A stretch of DNA of 64,000 nt from Limanda limanda (taxonomy: Eukaryota; Chordata; Actinopteri; Pleuronectiformes; Pleuronectidae): contig NC_083638.1 in the NCBI RefSeq assembly GCF_963576545.1, positions 25,134,090 through 25,198,089 on the forward strand. Direction: 5' to 3'. A program made the translations under genes and the position numbers. Positions 61,871 through 64,000 of this stretch are shown piece by piece. Numbering within the stretch: the first letter of the stretch is position 1; each line of letters starts with the position of its first letter. The notes beneath the pieces are model-generated. The model did not search any database and had not been told where the DNA came from. It saw only the letters and a list, made by a program, of their open reading frames with translations.

Positions 61871-64000
61871 TTAATTTTTGTGTAATCCTGACAATGGTGG
61901 AGTCTTGACGTAAGCTATTATAGATAAATACAAATTCGGATACAGTCCCATTTCCTAGCATCAAAGACTGTCAGTTGTTGCGAAAAGCTAAGACTTTCAC
62001 ATTTGCTCCCTGAATAAGCATTTACTGATTTGTACCTTGACTTCTTTCAAATGTAAATGGTGCGCACTGCGAGCATCAATAGACACAACATGCTTCAACG
62101 TTTAGACTTGAAATGACGTACAACAATATTATGTAGTTCAAGAATAAATAATGGGCTGCTATTTTGGCATATATATTGTGGTTGTTAACATATTGTTGAA
62201 AGGAAACAGAGAAATGTCAAAAGGCTATTTCTTTGTTTTAACAGGAAACACGAAATAAGGTCAAATATGATGCAGTAGATCTACTCAAAATGATTACGTG
62301 CTTCATTGGTGCCTGCTCTGAAAGATTTCTCTTAAGTGTGACATTACTGTCAATACAGTGCACCAAGGAAACAATACAAACTATATAAAGCCAAAGAGGA
62401 AACGGACGTGAAACTGAAAAGAGGGGGTGGAATCATCTAACTATATTCACAAAATGTAAAGAAGCAACAGAAAGGAAGGTTTTCTCTCCTGAAGGTGAAT
62501 TTCATGGTACTAAAGGAAGACAAAAGAAGAACAGGGCCAAGTCCATTAAGGAGTGCAAAAAGGAGTCAAGCTAAATGAAGGCCTTGTGGTGGAAGGCATG
62601 GTAATAGGGATAAGACATCTCAAGGCATTTACGAAGATGCTTCCAGTAGTTTGAAGACTGGGTTGACAACACAATATGCAATGAAAGGAACTGGGGAATG
62701 GGGTGGGGGCATTGGAGAGGTCTTGGGGGAGGGGGGAGGCTCAGAGGGAGGCTTTGTAGCACAGCGTTATGTGCTGATTTTTGATAGAGTTGCCCTTAGA
62801 CTGTACATGACGGGCACCATCATCAGTCCACCACTGTTTTGGATTTACAGTACAGGACGCAGAGGTACTGTTAAGGCCAAAGAGTATAGAGCAGTTATAG
62901 CTACAGAAAGAGAGTACAACTGTTTTCTGTAAACCACATCTAGAATTGTTTTATAATTTGCTTACTGACTGCCTCGGCGACAACAGATGGCCATAAACTA
63001 TCAGTCAAAATTGCCCTTTAGTTTCACTTCATTATTCATTCTGACATCATGATCACGTTAGCAGTTTCCGATTTGTGAGGAAGAATTATTACCGTAACCA
63101 ATTTATAGCAAATGATTTCACTTACAGTCAAAGTGGAAGCTGTGGTTGGTGGAACGATCACAAATGTCTTGTGGACTAAGGAAATATATTATTTAAAACC
63201 TGCATAGGTGCGTCTCGTCTGCTCCTTTTGTCCAGCCCTAAGCTTAAGGTGCTAGAACAGACTATAATTTGTAAAGTTGGAAGTAAGTACAGGTTAGATG
63301 TAGAGCAGACCATGGATTTTTATCCATTTGGCACAAAATTGAACACAGATCTGTGAGTGTAAATATAATTGTGCTGTAAATCCCAAACAAAACCAATGTG
63401 GGCAGAAATACATAATCATGTGCAACTGTTCCAAACCAGCAAGGTAGCAGAAAGCAGCCATTAATCAGTAAACACACAAAGCAGTCCTCTCCCCTCTTCC
63501 TCAATTATGAATGTTATTCAAGCACATCTGGCCACCGAAGCATTAAAGTGCCCATATTTTGGCAATTTAATTTTAAATTGGGGGTCTAATATGATCGGTC
63601 AACCTGGAGGTAAAGACGGTGTAGGAACAATGAGAGGGAAGCAAGAAAACTTGTTATTTGTTAAGGTCAGCAGTGCCATGGAGTGTCGAGCGGACATGCT
63701 CTTCCCTGCCAAATTAATCTGGAAACAGAGAAGGAGAGGAGTGGGGGCACCCCAGCTGAGAGCAACAGAACTTCTTCTGGTTGCTGCTGAGAATATAAAT
63801 AATGTTGGCTATACACATAAGGTCAGTGCAACTTACTTTTATTAGCAAAGGTGCAACAGCCGTTACAGCAAAAGTAAATTAGGTGCAGGTACATTAGCTG
63901 AGGAAGATCAGTCAGAGGATCCATTGCACCTGTTAAGGACTAGACCTTTAGTTTCAATTGGCCTATGATTACAGAAAAACAACAATCAAAATCCACTTCT
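61871..64000. other. no recognisable feature
   Basis: Non-coding sequence, probably still within or upstream of METTL15. A purine-rich G tract lies at about 62690-62750. The plus-strand 112-codon frame at 63507-63845 resembles no family I know. Confidence 0.5.

Noticed and set aside
62770..62830. Minus-strand Val-Pro-Val-Met as a possible METTL15 N-terminal exon
   Set aside because: The residues after Met do not give the expected acidic-Glu-Val pattern, the frame soon stops, and no donor joins it in phase to the 51138 exon.

Overview
The window is nuclear DNA from a vertebrate, most likely a teleost fish. It is AT-rich with very long non-coding stretches, and it carries interspersed repeats typical of fish: Rex3/RTE-like 3' tails, a hAT element with 8-bp target duplications, several MITE-like families, and many GATA, AAT and CA microsatellites. 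I see no prokaryotic organisation, no rRNA or tRNA gene and no CRISPR array.

I can support one protein-coding gene. It is METTL15, the mitochondrial 12S rRNA N4-methylcytidine methyltransferase (RsmH/MraW family), on the minus strand. Four coding exons are visible, in transcript order 51138..51002, 41387..41196, 40389..40211 and 28884..28454. All splice sites are AG/GT and the phases join without a break into 312 codons plus a stop, which covers the whole SAM-binding fold and the C-terminus. The exon for about the first 90 residues (judged from the mammalian length) was not found and probably lies beyond position 64000. The introns are about 9.6 kb, 0.8 kb and 11.3 kb, plus at least 12.8 kb upstream.

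Layout. 1-28453: sequence downstream of METTL15 with no convincing gene. It holds an apparently perfect 1300-bp tandem duplication (1694-4293), a candidate 490-bp MITE (11922-12411), microsatellites with higher-order structure (16525-17172), a fish dispersed repeat (20640-21055) and retrotransposon tails near 24.6, 26.4 and 27.2 kb. 28454-51138: the METTL15 exons, with introns full of repeats. The 11.3-kb intron holds an MITE-like copy, an 850-bp hAT element with a truncated BED-finger transposase start, a 169-bp TAGA microsatellite with a LINE-like tail, and a 5-kb cluster of nested and tandemly duplicated elements. The 9.6-kb intron holds two Rex3-like tails, more MITE copies and a 776-bp solo LTR with a perfect 5-bp target duplication. 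51139-64000: presumably the next METTL15 intron, with two more repeat copies and no confirmed exon.

No multi-gene system is present. The most interesting material is structural: the recent exact duplication, the AAT-linked composite cluster, the solo LTR with repeated cUUCGg hairpins, and an unusual Ala in a catalytic-fold motif of METTL15.
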